Shown: positions 1 to 7,684, numbered from the stretch's first letter. The stretch: DNA of 21,777 nucleotides from Planctomycetota bacterium (GCA_031270145.1 JAISYD010000181.1:1-21777); one strand, 5' to 3'. The notes: generated by a model from the sequence alone, not told the origin. Numbers and translations: made by a program.

Positions 1-32
1 GCGCCGGGGCGAGTATCATGGCTTGTAGATTT

Positions 33-55
33 GGCCGGAGGGTTCCCTCCCGGCC
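33..55. other. GC-rich hairpin upstream of hflX
   Basis: An inverted repeat (GGCCGGAGGG, a 2-base TT loop, then CCCTCCCGGCC) can form a stem of about ten pairs with one bulged C. No T-run follows, so it is not a standard intrinsic terminator. It lies just after a stop codon at 26-28 in one forward frame; another forward frame stays open to a stop at 67-69. Either could be the tail of an upstream gene, but the fragment is too short to identify. The hairpin may mark the end of that gene or protect its transcript. Confidence 0.35.
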
Positions 56-91
56 GGAGATTGCCTTAACCGGGGAGGACGGTTCCAGCCC

Positions 92-1417
92 ATGCGCGAC
101 AGAACCAGCAGCAAAAAGCTCAACATCGACCGGGAGCGCTGCCTCCTGTGCGCCGTGCTCACCCCGGATCGCGCGCTTCCCGGCGAGGATCCGCTGGAAG
201 AAATCGCCCGCCTGGTCGACACCGCCGGCGGCGACGAGGCCGGCCGGCTGGCGCAGCGGCTGGATCGCCCGATCGCGAAAACCTATTTCGGCAAGGGGAA
301 GCTGAGCGAGCTGGCGGCGGCGGCGGCGGCCGGCCGGGCCGAGACCGTGGTGGTGGACGACGATCTCTCCCCCAAGCAGCTTTCCGCCCTGGAGGATGCC
401 TGCGGCCGCAAGGTGATCGACAGGAACGAGGTCATCCTCGACATTTTCCAGTCGAACGCCCGCACCCGCCAGGCCCAGTTGCAGGTGGAGCTGGCCCAGT
501 CGCAATACGAGCTGCCGCGCCTGGCCCGCAAATGGACCCACCTGGAGCGCCTGGGCGGCGGCATCGGCACCCGGGGGCCGGGCGAAAGCCAGATCGAAAC
601 CGACCGCCGGCTGCTGCGAAGACGTATCCAGTCGCTCAAGAGCGAGCTCGCCGGCATGGAGGCCAGGAAAGAGCGCGAGTTGGCCGGGCGCGGCGGCCTG
701 TTCTCCGCCTGCCTGGTCGGCTACACCAACGCGGGGAAAAGCTCGCTCCTGAACCGGCTCGCCAACGCCGACGCCCTGGTGGAGGATCGCCTCTTCGCCA
801 CCCTCGACACCCTGACGCGCCGGGTGGCCCTTGGCGACGGCCTGGAAATGCTGCTCTCGGACACGGTCGGCTTCATCCGCCGGCTGCCCCACCACCTGGT
901 GGCGAGCTTCCACGCCACCCTGGCCGAGGCCGCCAGGGCCGACCTGCTGATCCAGGCGATCGACGCCTCCGACCCGATGTGCGTGGCCCAAGCCGCCTCG
1001 GTGGACGAGACCCTGAGGGCCATCGGCATCGGCGACATCCCCCGCGTCCACGCCCTGAACAAGATGGACCGGCCCGGAGCCGCCGGCCTGGCCGAGGCGC
1101 TGGGCCGGAAATTTTCGCCCGCCTTCCCCGTGTCGGCCCGGACCGGCCAGGGCCTGGCGGAATTGTCGGCCTACCTTGGGGAGCGGGCCGCGGCCGGCCT
1201 GCGCCAGGTCAGACTCAGGTTCAATTCTGGCGACGGGAGGCGCCTCGCCATGGCGAGCGCCGTGGCGGCGGTGAGCGACCGGACCTACGACGGCCCGGAC
1301 GTCATCCTGACGGCCCGCATCAACCCGGCGGATCTGGAGCGGCTCAAACGCCTGCCGGGGCGGATGCGCCTGGAGCGGGGCGCCGCCGGCCAGGCGGCGC
1401 TGGCGGCGATCCCATGA
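92..1417 (+). CDS. hflX: GTPase HflX
   Basis: HflX is a ribosome-associated GTPase that splits stalled 70S ribosomes. The 441-residue protein has the family layout: an N-terminal HflX domain (about 15-120), a linker helix region with the glycine-rich GGGIGTRGPGE segment (about 155-165), and a G domain. G-domain motifs are G1 GYTNAGKS (210-217), G2 FATLDT (235-240), G3 DTVG (257-260), G4 NKMD (323-326) and G5 SAR (348-350), so nucleotide binding looks intact. The ATG at 92 follows GGAGGA (74-79) by 12 bases, and an in-frame stop at 26-28 limits any extension. The stop overlaps the next gene's start as ATGA, so translation is probably coupled. In many proteobacteria hflX follows hfq, but too little upstream sequence is present to test that here. 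Confidence 0.97.
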   Translation: MRDRTSSKKLNIDRERCLLCAVLTPDRALPGEDPLEEIARLVDTAGGDEAGRLAQRLDRPIAKTYFGKGKLSELAAAAAAGRAETVVVDDDLSPKQLSALEDACGRKVIDRNEVILDIFQSNARTRQAQLQVELAQSQYELPRLARKWTHLERLGGGIGTRGPGESQIETDRRLLRRRIQSLKSELAGMEARKERELAGRGGLFSACLVGYTNAGKSSLLNRLANADALVEDRLFATLDTLTRRVALGDGLEMLLSDTVGFIRRLPHHLVASFHATLAEAARADLLIQAIDASDPMCVAQAASVDETLRAIGIGDIPRVHALNKMDRPGAAGLAEALGRKFSPAFPVSARTGQGLAELSAYLGERAAAGLRQVRLRFNSGDGRRLAMASAVAAVSDRTYDGPDVILTARINPADLERLKRLPGRMRLERGAAGQAALAAIP

Positions 1418-2313
1418 CGGAGACGGCGGGGGTGATCGACAGCATGACCGGGTTCGGCGCCGCCGCCGCCGATGGCGGCGGCCTGTCGGCCCGGGTCGAG
1501 GTGAAATCGGTCAACAACCGCGGCTTGAAAATATCGCTGCGCTCCCGGCCCAGCCTCGGGGCGTTCGAGAAAAACCTCCGCGACCTGGCGGGCGGACTCC
1601 TGGTGCGAGGCTCGGTGGACATCTATGTCTTTTTCGAGCGCCAGGCGGCCGGCGGCGCCTGCCCCATCCGCGCCGGGGCGGCCCGGGAGGCGGTGGCCGG
1701 CCTGCGGCGGCTGGCCGGCGAGCTGGGGCTGCCGGACAACCTTTCGGCGCGGGATCTGGCGCTCATCCCCGGCGTGTTCGACAATTCGGCCGAGGAGCCG
1801 GCGGACAAGGCGGAGTGGGAGGTGGTGGAAAAGGCGGCCCGCCTGGCCCTGGAACAGGCGCTGGAAATGCGCCGGGCCGAGGGCGGCAAGCTGGCCGGCG
1901 TCCTCCTGGCGCTCGGCCGGCCGCTGGAGGAGTTTGTCGGCCAGGCCCGCCTGGCGGCGCCGCAAGCGCTTGTCCGCGCCCGCGAGCGTCTGCGGCTGCG
2001 CCTGGAGGAGCTTTGCCCCAATGGCCTTTCCCAAGCCGACGGCCAGGCGTTGGAACGGGAAATCTGCCTCATCGCCGACAAGGCCGACATCCGGGAGGAA
2101 CTGGACCGCCTGGCCAGCCATATCGATCAATACCGTTCCGCCATCGCCAGGGGCGGCGAGGTCGGCAAGCGCCTCGAATTCCTGGCCCAGGAGTTCCTCC
2201 GCGAAATCAACACCACCGCCGCTAAAATAAACGACGTCGGGATCGTCCAGGAGGCGGTCAAGGCCAAATTGACGGTGGAAAAAATCAAGGAACAGAGCGC
2301 CAACCTGGTGTGA
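1414..2313 (+). CDS. yicC: YicC/YloC family endoribonuclease
   Basis: This is a member of the YicC/YloC family, conserved proteins reported to act as endoribonucleases. The family N-terminus (SMTGFG, beginning at 1441) and the signature EVKSVNNRGLKI follow the start closely. The C-terminal half keeps the highly conserved stretch RLEFLAQEFLREINTTAAK and ends with VEKIKEQSANLV, a canonical family C-terminus. Length is 299 residues from the ATG at 1414, which overlaps the hflX stop. A GTG at 1432 would give MIDSMTGFG, matching the usual family start, and has GGAG nine bases upstream, so the true start may be 1432. The gene precedes gmk by 10 bases. yicC-gmk is a widely conserved pair, although the small DUF370/RemA gene often found between them is absent here. 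Confidence 0.93.
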   Translation: MTETAGVIDSMTGFGAAAADGGGLSARVEVKSVNNRGLKISLRSRPSLGAFEKNLRDLAGGLLVRGSVDIYVFFERQAAGGACPIRAGAAREAVAGLRRLAGELGLPDNLSARDLALIPGVFDNSAEEPADKAEWEVVEKAARLALEQALEMRRAEGGKLAGVLLALGRPLEEFVGQARLAAPQALVRARERLRLRLEELCPNGLSQADGQALEREICLIADKADIREELDRLASHIDQYRSAIARGGEVGKRLEFLAQEFLREINTTAAKINDVGIVQEAVKAKLTVEKIKEQSANLV

Positions 2314-2323
2314 GGCCATCCGC

Positions 2324-3010
2324 ATGTCCGAGGGGAAAAGCATTCTGGCGGTCATTTCCGGCCCGGCCGGGAGCGGGAAGACAACCCTGATCGACGAGTT
2401 GATCGCCAAGAACCCCGGACAAATCCGCCGGGCCGTAACCGCCACCACCCGCCCGCCCCGGCCGGGCGAAATCAATGGCCGCGACTATCATTTCCTCTCC
2501 CGCCCAACCTTCGAGCAAAGGCTGGCGGACGGCTATTTCCTCGAGCACAACCTGTTCAACGGCAACTATTACGGAACGCCCGGGCGGGAATTGGCGCTGG
2601 ACCTCGACCGGGGCGGCGCCGTCATCCTGGTCATCGACGTGAACGGGGCGGAAGCGGTGCGCCGCAACTTCCCCGCCGCCGTCCTGATTTTCGTCATCCC
2701 GCCCAGCCTGGACGAGCTGCGCCGCCGCCTGGAGAAGCGGGGGACCGAGGAGCCGGCCGACCTGAAAAGGCGCCTCGCCATCGCGGAACAGGAAATCTCC
2801 GCCATCGGCAAATACGATTTCCTGGTGGTCAACGCCGCCGTCGCCGCCGCCATCGCGGACCTGGAGGCGATAATCCGCGTCTGCCGCCGCTCGCGCCTGG
2901 CGGGCGGCGAGGCGGCGGATTGGCGACGGGGGCTTTTCGCCGGCCGGGATCAGCCCGGGCAAACCGCCTCAGGGAATGACGGCTTCCTGGCCCTCGCGGG
3001 CAAAGAATAG
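2324..3010 (+). CDS. gmk: Guanylate kinase
   Basis: Guanylate kinase phosphorylates GMP (and dGMP) to GDP with ATP. The P-loop SGPAGSGKTT is at 12-21, the GMP-binding region TTRPPRPGEINGRDYHF at 41-57, and NYYGTP at 81-86. The lid/core continues with RRRLEKRGTEE and ends with the family-typical region near 185. At 228 residues it is about 20-35 longer than most bacterial Gmk; the last ~40 residues, rich in G, A and R, match nothing I recognise. The coding end overlaps the end of the opposite-strand hydrolase gene by 42 bases. The start ATG lies 10 bases after the yicC stop with no strong Shine-Dalgarno, so translational coupling is likely. Confidence 0.96.
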   Translation: MSEGKSILAVISGPAGSGKTTLIDELIAKNPGQIRRAVTATTRPPRPGEINGRDYHFLSRPTFEQRLADGYFLEHNLFNGNYYGTPGRELALDLDRGGAVILVIDVNGAEAVRRNFPAAVLIFVIPPSLDELRRRLEKRGTEEPADLKRRLAIAEQEISAIGKYDFLVVNAAVAAAIADLEAIIRVCRRSRLAGGEAADWRRGLFAGRDQPGQTASGNDGFLALAGKE

Positions 3011-3865
3011 GCCGGGGAAAACCTCGAGCGCCTCCCGTTCCAGCCGTTCCAGGACGGCGTCGGTGTATTCCGGCTCATGGTGGATTATGGCCAGCCGGGC
3101 GACGCCGGCCAGTTGCGCCGTGCGGACGGCCATCCGCACCGTGCTGTGGCCCCAGCCGCGCCGGCAGCGCTCATACTCCTCCGTGGTGTATTGGCCGTCG
3201 TGGGACATCAGATCCGCCCCCCGGGCGAATTCGGCCAACTCCGGATCGCCGGTGAGCCCGTCGCCCTCCACGTCGGTGGCGTAGACATAGGAGCGGCCGG
3301 CATATTCGAGCCGGAAATTCAGGACGCCGCAGAGGGGATGGCGGTGGTTCCTGAATATCCGCACCGCCACGTCGCCGGGCCGGGCCGCCCCGCCCTTTTC
3401 GGCCACCCGGGGGCGATCATCCCCCGGCGACCAGAGGACCAGGTCGCCGTCGTCGACCGGGGCGCAGGTGAAATTCATGCCCATATTGGCCAGCGGCACC
3501 GGATGCACCGCCGTCGCCGACAATTGCCGCAAATCGTCCAGGATGCCGTGCGAATCCTCCTGGGGGCCGAAGATGCTCATGATGGTGGAGGGGAGGTAGG
3601 CCGGCTTGAAATAAAGAAGGCCGCCGGTGTGATCGTGGTGGCTGTGCGAGAAGAAGATGGCCAAGCGGCGCTCGCCGGCGGTTTTGAGCAAATCCCGGCC
3701 AAGGCCGATGATGCCGGTGCCGGCGTCGAAAATCAGGGTCCGGCCGCCGACCAGGATCTCCTGGCAGGCGGTGTTGCCGCCGAATTGGACGAACTCCGGC
3801 CCGGGCGCGGGATAACCGCCGCGCACGCCGCGAAATATCACCCTGATGCCATCGTCCGACGCCAT
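2969..3865 (-). CDS. MBL-fold metallo-hydrolase (RNase Z/PhnP-like)
   Basis: A metallo-beta-lactamase-fold hydrolase of 298 residues. The N-terminal pattern FRGVRGGYPAPGPE followed by FGGNTAC and FDAGTGI is typical of the RNase Z/PhnP/phosphodiesterase branch. The metal-binding motif HSHHDH is at 74-79; further likely ligands are the His in NHRHP (~173-176), Asp198 in ATDVEGD, and His240/His262-263 (GWGH, IHHEP). The substrate cannot be assigned; cyclic-nucleotide or phosphodiester hydrolysis is the family-level guess. I chose the ATG at 3865 because GGAG lies about 6 bases upstream. A TTG at 3919 would add 18 basic, glycine-rich residues with no family likeness. It is convergent with gmk and divergent from atpDC. 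Confidence 0.9.
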   Translation of the reverse strand: MASDDGIRVIFRGVRGGYPAPGPEFVQFGGNTACQEILVGGRTLIFDAGTGIIGLGRDLLKTAGERRLAIFFSHSHHDHTGGLLYFKPAYLPSTIMSIFGPQEDSHGILDDLRQLSATAVHPVPLANMGMNFTCAPVDDGDLVLWSPGDDRPRVAEKGGAARPGDVAVRIFRNHRHPLCGVLNFRLEYAGRSYVYATDVEGDGLTGDPELAEFARGADLMSHDGQYTTEEYERCRRGWGHSTVRMAVRTAQLAGVARLAIIHHEPEYTDAVLERLEREALEVFPGLFFAREGQEAVIP

Positions 3866-3934
3866 CGCCCGCTCCAGACCGCCGCCGGCCTTCCCTTCGC
3901 CGCGGCCGATCAAGCCCAAACACCTTTGTGGCTC

Positions 3935-3963
3935 ATTATAATGCGCCGCGGCCGCCGCGGAAA
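3935..3963 (-). promoter_or_regulatory. Candidate sigma70 promoter of the MBL-fold gene
   Basis: On the minus strand a perfect TATAAT (3935-3940) sits 17 bases downstream of a weak -35-like TTTCCG (3958-3963). Transcription would begin near 3928, giving a leader of about 60 bases before the ATG at 3865. The 8-mer ATTATAAT here is its own reverse complement, so the -10 can be read either way, but no plus-strand gene starts nearby. Confidence 0.45.
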
Positions 3964-4177
3964 TAAAAAAACCGCCAATGCTTAGGCGCCGCGGGGCCTA
4001 GGCGGGAAATTCCCCGGAAGAACAGCCCCGTTTGGGAAAATGAAGCCAAAAAGCGTTATTAAAAACGGAAGTACGCTAAGCCCGCGTCCTCCCTGGCCTC
4101 GCGCCGCATCCTTACCTGGCCGCCGAACGGCTCCCGCCGAGACAATGGCCGGCAAGCCCGTCGCTTGCCAAGCCCTC

Positions 4178-4206
4178 TGGACAGGGAGGGCGGAAGTCCG
4201 TATAAT
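4178..4206 (+). promoter_or_regulatory. Sigma70-type promoter of atpDC
   Basis: TGGACA (4178-4183, five of six matches to the -35 consensus), a 17-base spacer, and a perfect TATAAT (4201-4206). Predicted transcription start is near 4213, leaving a ~30-base leader with the strong ribosome site GGAGGGAGA (4232-4240) before the atpD ATG. This is the best promoter in the window, and it shows that atpDC has its own transcription start. Confidence 0.78.
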
Positions 4207-4243
4207 CGCGGCGTCGTATTCCCGCGTCCGTGGAGGGAGAGCC

Positions 4244-5656
4244 ATGATCCGGAGTGACGGCAAGTTCGGCAGGTTGCGACAAATTTTCGGGCCGGTGGTC
4301 GATGTAGAGTTCGGGATCGGGACTTTGCCGGAAATCCATCACGCCTTGAAAATAGAGCGGGACGAGCCGCCCCTGGATATCACCCTGGAGGTGGCGCAGC
4401 ACATCGGCGAGGGCGCCGTCCGCTGCGTCGCCATGTCCACCACCGACGGGCTGGCGCGGGACATGCCGGTCCGCAACACCGGCCAGCCCATCATGACGCC
4501 GGTCGGCCCCGAGGTGCTGGGGCGGATCATTGACGTCACCGGCAAGGCCATTGACGACGCTGGGCCGCTTGAAGCCAAGAAATTCTATCCCATCCACCGG
4601 GACGCCCCTTCCTTTTCCGACCAGGAGAACGACACCGAGCTCCTGGAGACCGGCATCAAGGTGGTCGACCTGCTCCAGCCGATCCCCAAGGGCGGCAAGG
4701 TCGGCCTGTTCGGCGGGGCGGGCGTGGGCAAGACGGTGATCATGAAGGAACTGATCCGCTCCATCGCCACGGAACATGGCGGCCGCTCGGTGGTGGCGGG
4801 CGTGGGCGAGAGGACCCGCGAGGGCAACGACCTCTGGATCGAGATGATGGAGGCGGACGTCATGTCCAAAACCTCCCTCGTCTACGGCCAGATGAACGAG
4901 CCGCCCGGCGCCCGCCTCCGGGTGTCGCTGACCGCCATGTCCATCGCCGAATACTTCCGGGACGAGGAGGGGATGGACGTCCTCATCTTCATCGACAACA
5001 TTTTCCGTTTTGTCCAGGCCGGCTCCGAGGTGTCGGCCATGCTCGGCCGCATGCCGTCCGCCGTGGGCTACCAGCCGACCCTGGCCACCGAAATGGGGGC
5101 GCTCCAGGAGCGCATCACCTCCACCAAGAAGGGATCGATCACCTCCATCCAGGCGGTTTACGTGCCGGCCGACGATTACACCGATCCCGCCCCGGCCACC
5201 TGTTTCTCCCATCTCGACGCCATCACCGCCCTGTCGCGGCAGATCGCCAGCCTCGGCATCTATCCGGCGGTGGATCCGCTTGGATCGTCCTCCACCATCC
5301 TGGATCCCCGGATTGTGGGCGAGCGGCACTACCAGGTGGCGACCGAGGTCAAGCGCATTCTGCAAAAATACAAGGATCTCCAGGACATCATCGCCATCCT
5401 CGGCATGGACGAGCTGTCGGATGACGACAAGCTGGTGGTGGCCAAGGCCAGGAAAATCCAGCGCTTCTTTTCCCAGCCCTTCCATGTGGCCGAGCAGTTC
5501 ACCGGCATGGCCGGCCGTTACGTCCCCGTCGCCGACACGGTCGACGGCTTCGACCAGATCCTGGGCGGGGCGGCCAACGATCTGCCGGAACAGGCTTTCA
5601 TGTATGTCGGCAATTTCTCCGAGGCGGCGGAAAAGGCGAAAAAGCTCCAGCAATAG
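4244..5656 (+). CDS. atpD: F-type ATP synthase subunit beta
   Basis: Catalytic beta subunit of the F1 sector, 470 residues, the usual length. The beta-barrel N-terminus contains IFGPVVDVEF (14-23). The P-loop GGAGVGKT is at 157-164, the catalytic-glutamate motif GERTREGND at 188-196 (Glu189), the Walker B region VLIFIDNIFRF at 246-256, and PSAVGYQPTL at 271-280. The regulatory DELSEED loop appears as DELSDDD (389-395), a conservative change that keeps the acidity. The ATG at 4244 is chosen because GGAGG lies 7 bases upstream and the promoter ends just before it. It is followed after 11 bases by atpC. The sequence is of ordinary F-type; nothing marks it as an N-ATPase beta. Confidence 0.98.
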   Translation: MIRSDGKFGRLRQIFGPVVDVEFGIGTLPEIHHALKIERDEPPLDITLEVAQHIGEGAVRCVAMSTTDGLARDMPVRNTGQPIMTPVGPEVLGRIIDVTGKAIDDAGPLEAKKFYPIHRDAPSFSDQENDTELLETGIKVVDLLQPIPKGGKVGLFGGAGVGKTVIMKELIRSIATEHGGRSVVAGVGERTREGNDLWIEMMEADVMSKTSLVYGQMNEPPGARLRVSLTAMSIAEYFRDEEGMDVLIFIDNIFRFVQAGSEVSAMLGRMPSAVGYQPTLATEMGALQERITSTKKGSITSIQAVYVPADDYTDPAPATCFSHLDAITALSRQIASLGIYPAVDPLGSSSTILDPRIVGERHYQVATEVKRILQKYKDLQDIIAILGMDELSDDDKLVVAKARKIQRFFSQPFHVAEQFTGMAGRYVPVADTVDGFDQILGGAANDLPEQAFMYVGNFSEAAEKAKKLQQ

Positions 5657-5667
5657 AAAGGCCGGCC

Positions 5668-6123
5668 ATGCCAGCCGCGGTCAGGACGGACAAACGGACC
5701 AGGGGCGATTTGCGCTGCCTGGTTTTGACGCCCCGGAAAAACGTCTTCGACGAGTTCATCGAGTCGGCGACCCTGACCACCCTGGACGGCGAGTTGGAGG
5801 TGTTCGCCCGCTTCGAGCCCACCATCTCCCCCCTGGCGGTCGGGGTGATGCTGGTCAGGGGCAATGACGGCTCGACGGTCAGCCTGGCCATCCACGGCGG
5901 CTACATGGACATGAACGGCAAGACCCTGGTGATCCTCGCCGACTCGGCCGAGATTGGCGACGGGATCGATGTCGAGCGGGCGCGGCGGGCGCTGGCCCGG
6001 GCCAAGGCCCTGCTGGCCGGCGTCGCCTCGGACAAGGCGGCCAAGGCCGACCTGGATCGGGCCCGTCTGGCCCTGCTCCGGGCCTTGACCCGCCTGCGGG
6101 TGGCGGGCGAAACGGCGGATTGA
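5668..6123 (+). CDS. atpC: F-type ATP synthase subunit epsilon
   Basis: Epsilon subunit of F1, part of the central stalk and an inhibitor of ATP hydrolysis. It has 151 residues, slightly long because of a ~12-residue basic N-terminal extension before LRCLVLTPRKNVFDEF. The beta-sandwich domain covers about 14-98. The usual LPGHAP-like turn is replaced by FARFEPTISPLAVGV (46-60). The C-terminal helical hairpin (about 102-147, ending ALTRLRVA) is complete. AAAGG lies 7 bases before the ATG. Identification rests on position after atpD, size, the two-domain pattern and the C-terminal helices. The atpDC pair ends at a strong terminator just after the stop. Confidence 0.9.
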   Translation: MPAAVRTDKRTRGDLRCLVLTPRKNVFDEFIESATLTTLDGELEVFARFEPTISPLAVGVMLVRGNDGSTVSLAIHGGYMDMNGKTLVILADSAEIGDGIDVERARRALARAKALLAGVASDKAAKADLDRARLALLRALTRLRVAGETAD

Positions 6124-6129
6124 CGGTTG

Positions 6130-6153
6130 GGGGCTGGGCGGCCCCTTTTTTTT
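6130..6153 (+). terminator. Intrinsic terminator after atpDC
   Basis: A perfect GGGGC/GCCCC stem (6130-6134 with 6141-6145), a six-base loop, and eight consecutive T (6146-6153), starting six bases after the atpC stop. It fits the standard Rho-independent pattern. Only 31 bases then separate it from the hisH start. Confidence 0.85.
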
Positions 6154-6184
6154 GCGGCCCGGTTGGCGGAAAAGGCGTTTCTCC

Positions 6185-6859
6185 ATGCTTGCCATCCTTG
6201 ACTATGGCGCCGGCAACATCGAAAGCGTGCGCCTGGCCCTGCGGCACGTGGGGGGGGCGCCCGAGTTCGTCCGCGACGCCGCCGCCGCCGCCGGGGCGGA
6301 GCGCATCGTTTTCCCCGGCGTGGGCTCGGCCCGGCAGTGCATGGACAATTTGCGCGCCCGGGGCTTCGATCGCCTCCTGGCCGCCGCCCTGGAGCGGGGC
6401 ACGCCCATCCTCGCCATCTGCATCGGCATGCAACTGCTTTTCGATTTCTCCGAAGAGGACGGCGGCGTCCAGGCCCTCGGCCTCCTGCCCGGCCGGGTGC
6501 GCCGCTTCCGGCCATCCGATCCGTCCGCCAAGGTGCCGCACATGGGCTGGAACCGGGTGGACACCCCCCGCCGCCATCCCTTGCTGCCCCGGGACCTGCC
6601 CGGCGGCGAGTTTTACTTCGTGCACTCCTTTTACCCCGAACCGGCCCGGGACGCCCCGGAAACCGCCCATGCCGCGCCGCTCCGGGATGGGAAGGCCGGG
6701 GCGGTTTACGGCGCCACCGAATACGCCGGCGTCGTCTTCGCCTCGGCGGTCGGCCGCGGCTCCCTTTTCGCCACCCAGTTCCACCCGGAAAAAAGCGCCG
6801 CCGCCGGGCTGGACATCCTGGCCCGGTTCCTCGAATGGGATGGAGAGCCATGCTGCTGA
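6185..6859 (+). CDS. hisH: Imidazole glycerol phosphate synthase subunit HisH
   Basis: Glutaminase subunit of imidazole glycerol phosphate synthase: it hydrolyses glutamine and channels ammonia to HisF in histidine biosynthesis. The 224-residue class I amidotransferase has the oxyanion loop PGVGS (44-48), nucleophile Cys79 in AICIGMQ, PHMGWN (118-123), and the His200/Glu202 dyad in QFHPEKS. It is about 20 residues longer than typical HisH, owing to a loop around 152-172. The ATG at 6185 is preferred to an open extension from 6152 because DYGAGN should lie at the N-terminus and because the extension begins inside the terminator's T-run. AAAGG lies 9 bases upstream. It overlaps hisF by 10 bases. 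Confidence 0.96.
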   Translation: MLAILDYGAGNIESVRLALRHVGGAPEFVRDAAAAAGAERIVFPGVGSARQCMDNLRARGFDRLLAAALERGTPILAICIGMQLLFDFSEEDGGVQALGLLPGRVRRFRPSDPSAKVPHMGWNRVDTPRRHPLLPRDLPGGEFYFVHSFYPEPARDAPETAHAAPLRDGKAGAVYGATEYAGVVFASAVGRGSLFATQFHPEKSAAAGLDILARFLEWDGEPCC

Positions 6860-7623
6860 AGCGTCTGATCATCTGCCTGGACATCCGCGACGGCAAGGTG
6901 ACGAAGGGAGTGAGATTCATCGACAACCGGGAGGTCGGGGATCCGGTGGAACTGGCCCGGCGCTATTACGAGGAGGGGGTGGACGAGATGGTCTTCTACG
7001 ACATCGCCGCCTCGGCCGAGGGTCGGCCCATCGACATCGAAATGGTGCGGGGCGTGGCCAGGCAGATATTCATCCCTTTCACCGTCGGGGGGGGGCTCGG
7101 CTCCCTCGCCGACATGCGTCGCGTCTTGCTGGCCGGCGCCGAAAAGGTGTCGCTTAATTCGCTGGCGGTGCGGGACCCCGGCATCATCCGCCAGGGCGCC
7201 CGCGAGTTCGGCGGCCAGTGCGTCGTCCTCGGCCTCGACGCCAAGCGGCGGGACGGGGACCCCCGCTTTCCCTCCGGCTGCGAGGTGGTGATCCGGGGCG
7301 GCCGGACGCCGATGGGCCTGGACGTGGTGGAATGGGCGAAAAGGGCGGCGGATCTGGGGGCGGGGGAAATCTGCCTGAACTCGATAGACGCCGACGGGGC
7401 GCGGGACGGCTATGATCTGGACATCACCCGCCGGGTGGCGGAAGCGGTGCCGGTGCCGGTGGTGGCGAGCGGCGGGGCGGGCAAGGTGGGGCATCTCAGG
7501 GACGTCCTGACGCTGGGCGGGGCCGACGCCGCCCTGATCGCCTCCCTGGCCCACATCGACGGGAGGACGAGCCGGGACATCAAACGGGAGTTGCGGGAGC
7601 TGGGCGTGCCCATGCGCCAGTAA
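6850..7623 (+). CDS. hisF: Imidazole glycerol phosphate synthase subunit HisF
   Basis: Cyclase subunit that converts PRFAR plus ammonia to imidazole glycerol phosphate and AICAR. The protein is a 257-residue (beta/alpha)8 barrel of normal length. Both catalytic aspartates are present: Asp11 in CLDIRDGKV and Asp130 in GLDAK. Phosphate-binding glycines lie in TVGGGLGS (78-85) and ASGGAGKVGHL. The conserved NSIDADGARDGYDL resembles the usual NSMDADGTKDGYDL. GGAGAG (6842-6847) is a good ribosome site inside the end of hisH. The retained catalytic residues favour a true histidine enzyme over the HisF-like WbuZ/PseX-type paralogues of polysaccharide loci. No other his gene is in the window. Confidence 0.97.
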   Translation: MLLKRLIICLDIRDGKVTKGVRFIDNREVGDPVELARRYYEEGVDEMVFYDIAASAEGRPIDIEMVRGVARQIFIPFTVGGGLGSLADMRRVLLAGAEKVSLNSLAVRDPGIIRQGAREFGGQCVVLGLDAKRRDGDPRFPSGCEVVIRGGRTPMGLDVVEWAKRAADLGAGEICLNSIDADGARDGYDLDITRRVAEAVPVPVVASGGAGKVGHLRDVLTLGGADAALIASLAHIDGRTSRDIKRELRELGVPMRQ

Positions 7624-7633
7624 GCGATCGGAG

Positions 7634-7684
7634 AAGGGCGGCGGCTTCGGCCTCCGCCCTTTCCTTCGCCGGTTTTTTATTTTC
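7634..7684 (+). terminator. Probable intrinsic terminator after hisF
   Basis: AAGGGCGG (7634-7641) pairs perfectly with CCGCCCTT (7654-7661). Inside it, GGC-TTCG-GCC forms an extra stem closed by a UUCG tetraloop after one C/T mismatch. A T-rich tract (TTTTTTATTTT, 7673-7683) follows, but 11 bases beyond the stem, so efficiency is uncertain. It begins 10 bases after the hisF stop. Confidence 0.6.

Larger units (their letters stand above)
3866..4243. other. Divergent control region between hydrolase gene and atpDC
   Basis: This 378-base stretch holds no convincing gene. It contains a minus-strand promoter candidate near 3935-3963, an A-rich patch around 3961-3970, a short inverted repeat around 3979-4002 (TTAGG ... 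CCTAG), and the atpDC promoter at 4178-4206. An open frame runs into it from atpD (from 4040) but has no family similarity and would cross the promoter. Confidence 0.7.

Noticed and set aside
148..1413. Extension of the yicC frame back through hflX
   Set aside because: It is proline/arginine-rich shadow coding of hflX; YicC similarity begins only after 1414.
4040..4243. In-frame N-terminal extension of atpD (68 codons)
   Set aside because: It crosses the TGGACA-TATAAT promoter, has no family similarity, and a strong ribosome site directly precedes the ATG at 4244.
3982..4263. Minus-strand open frame of 93 codons with a hydrophobic stretch
   Set aside because: It overlaps the atpDC promoter and start, has no ribosome site, and matches no family I know.
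4244..6123. Start of an N-ATPase operon (order atpD-atpC first)
   Set aside because: Beta and epsilon look ordinary F-type, a terminator follows atpC, and no atpQ, atpR or membrane subunits follow.
6185..7623. HisH/HisF-like pair of a polysaccharide (WbuY/WbuZ-type) locus
   Set aside because: Catalytic Cys79, Asp11 and Asp130 and the canonical motifs are intact, and no glycan genes are nearby.
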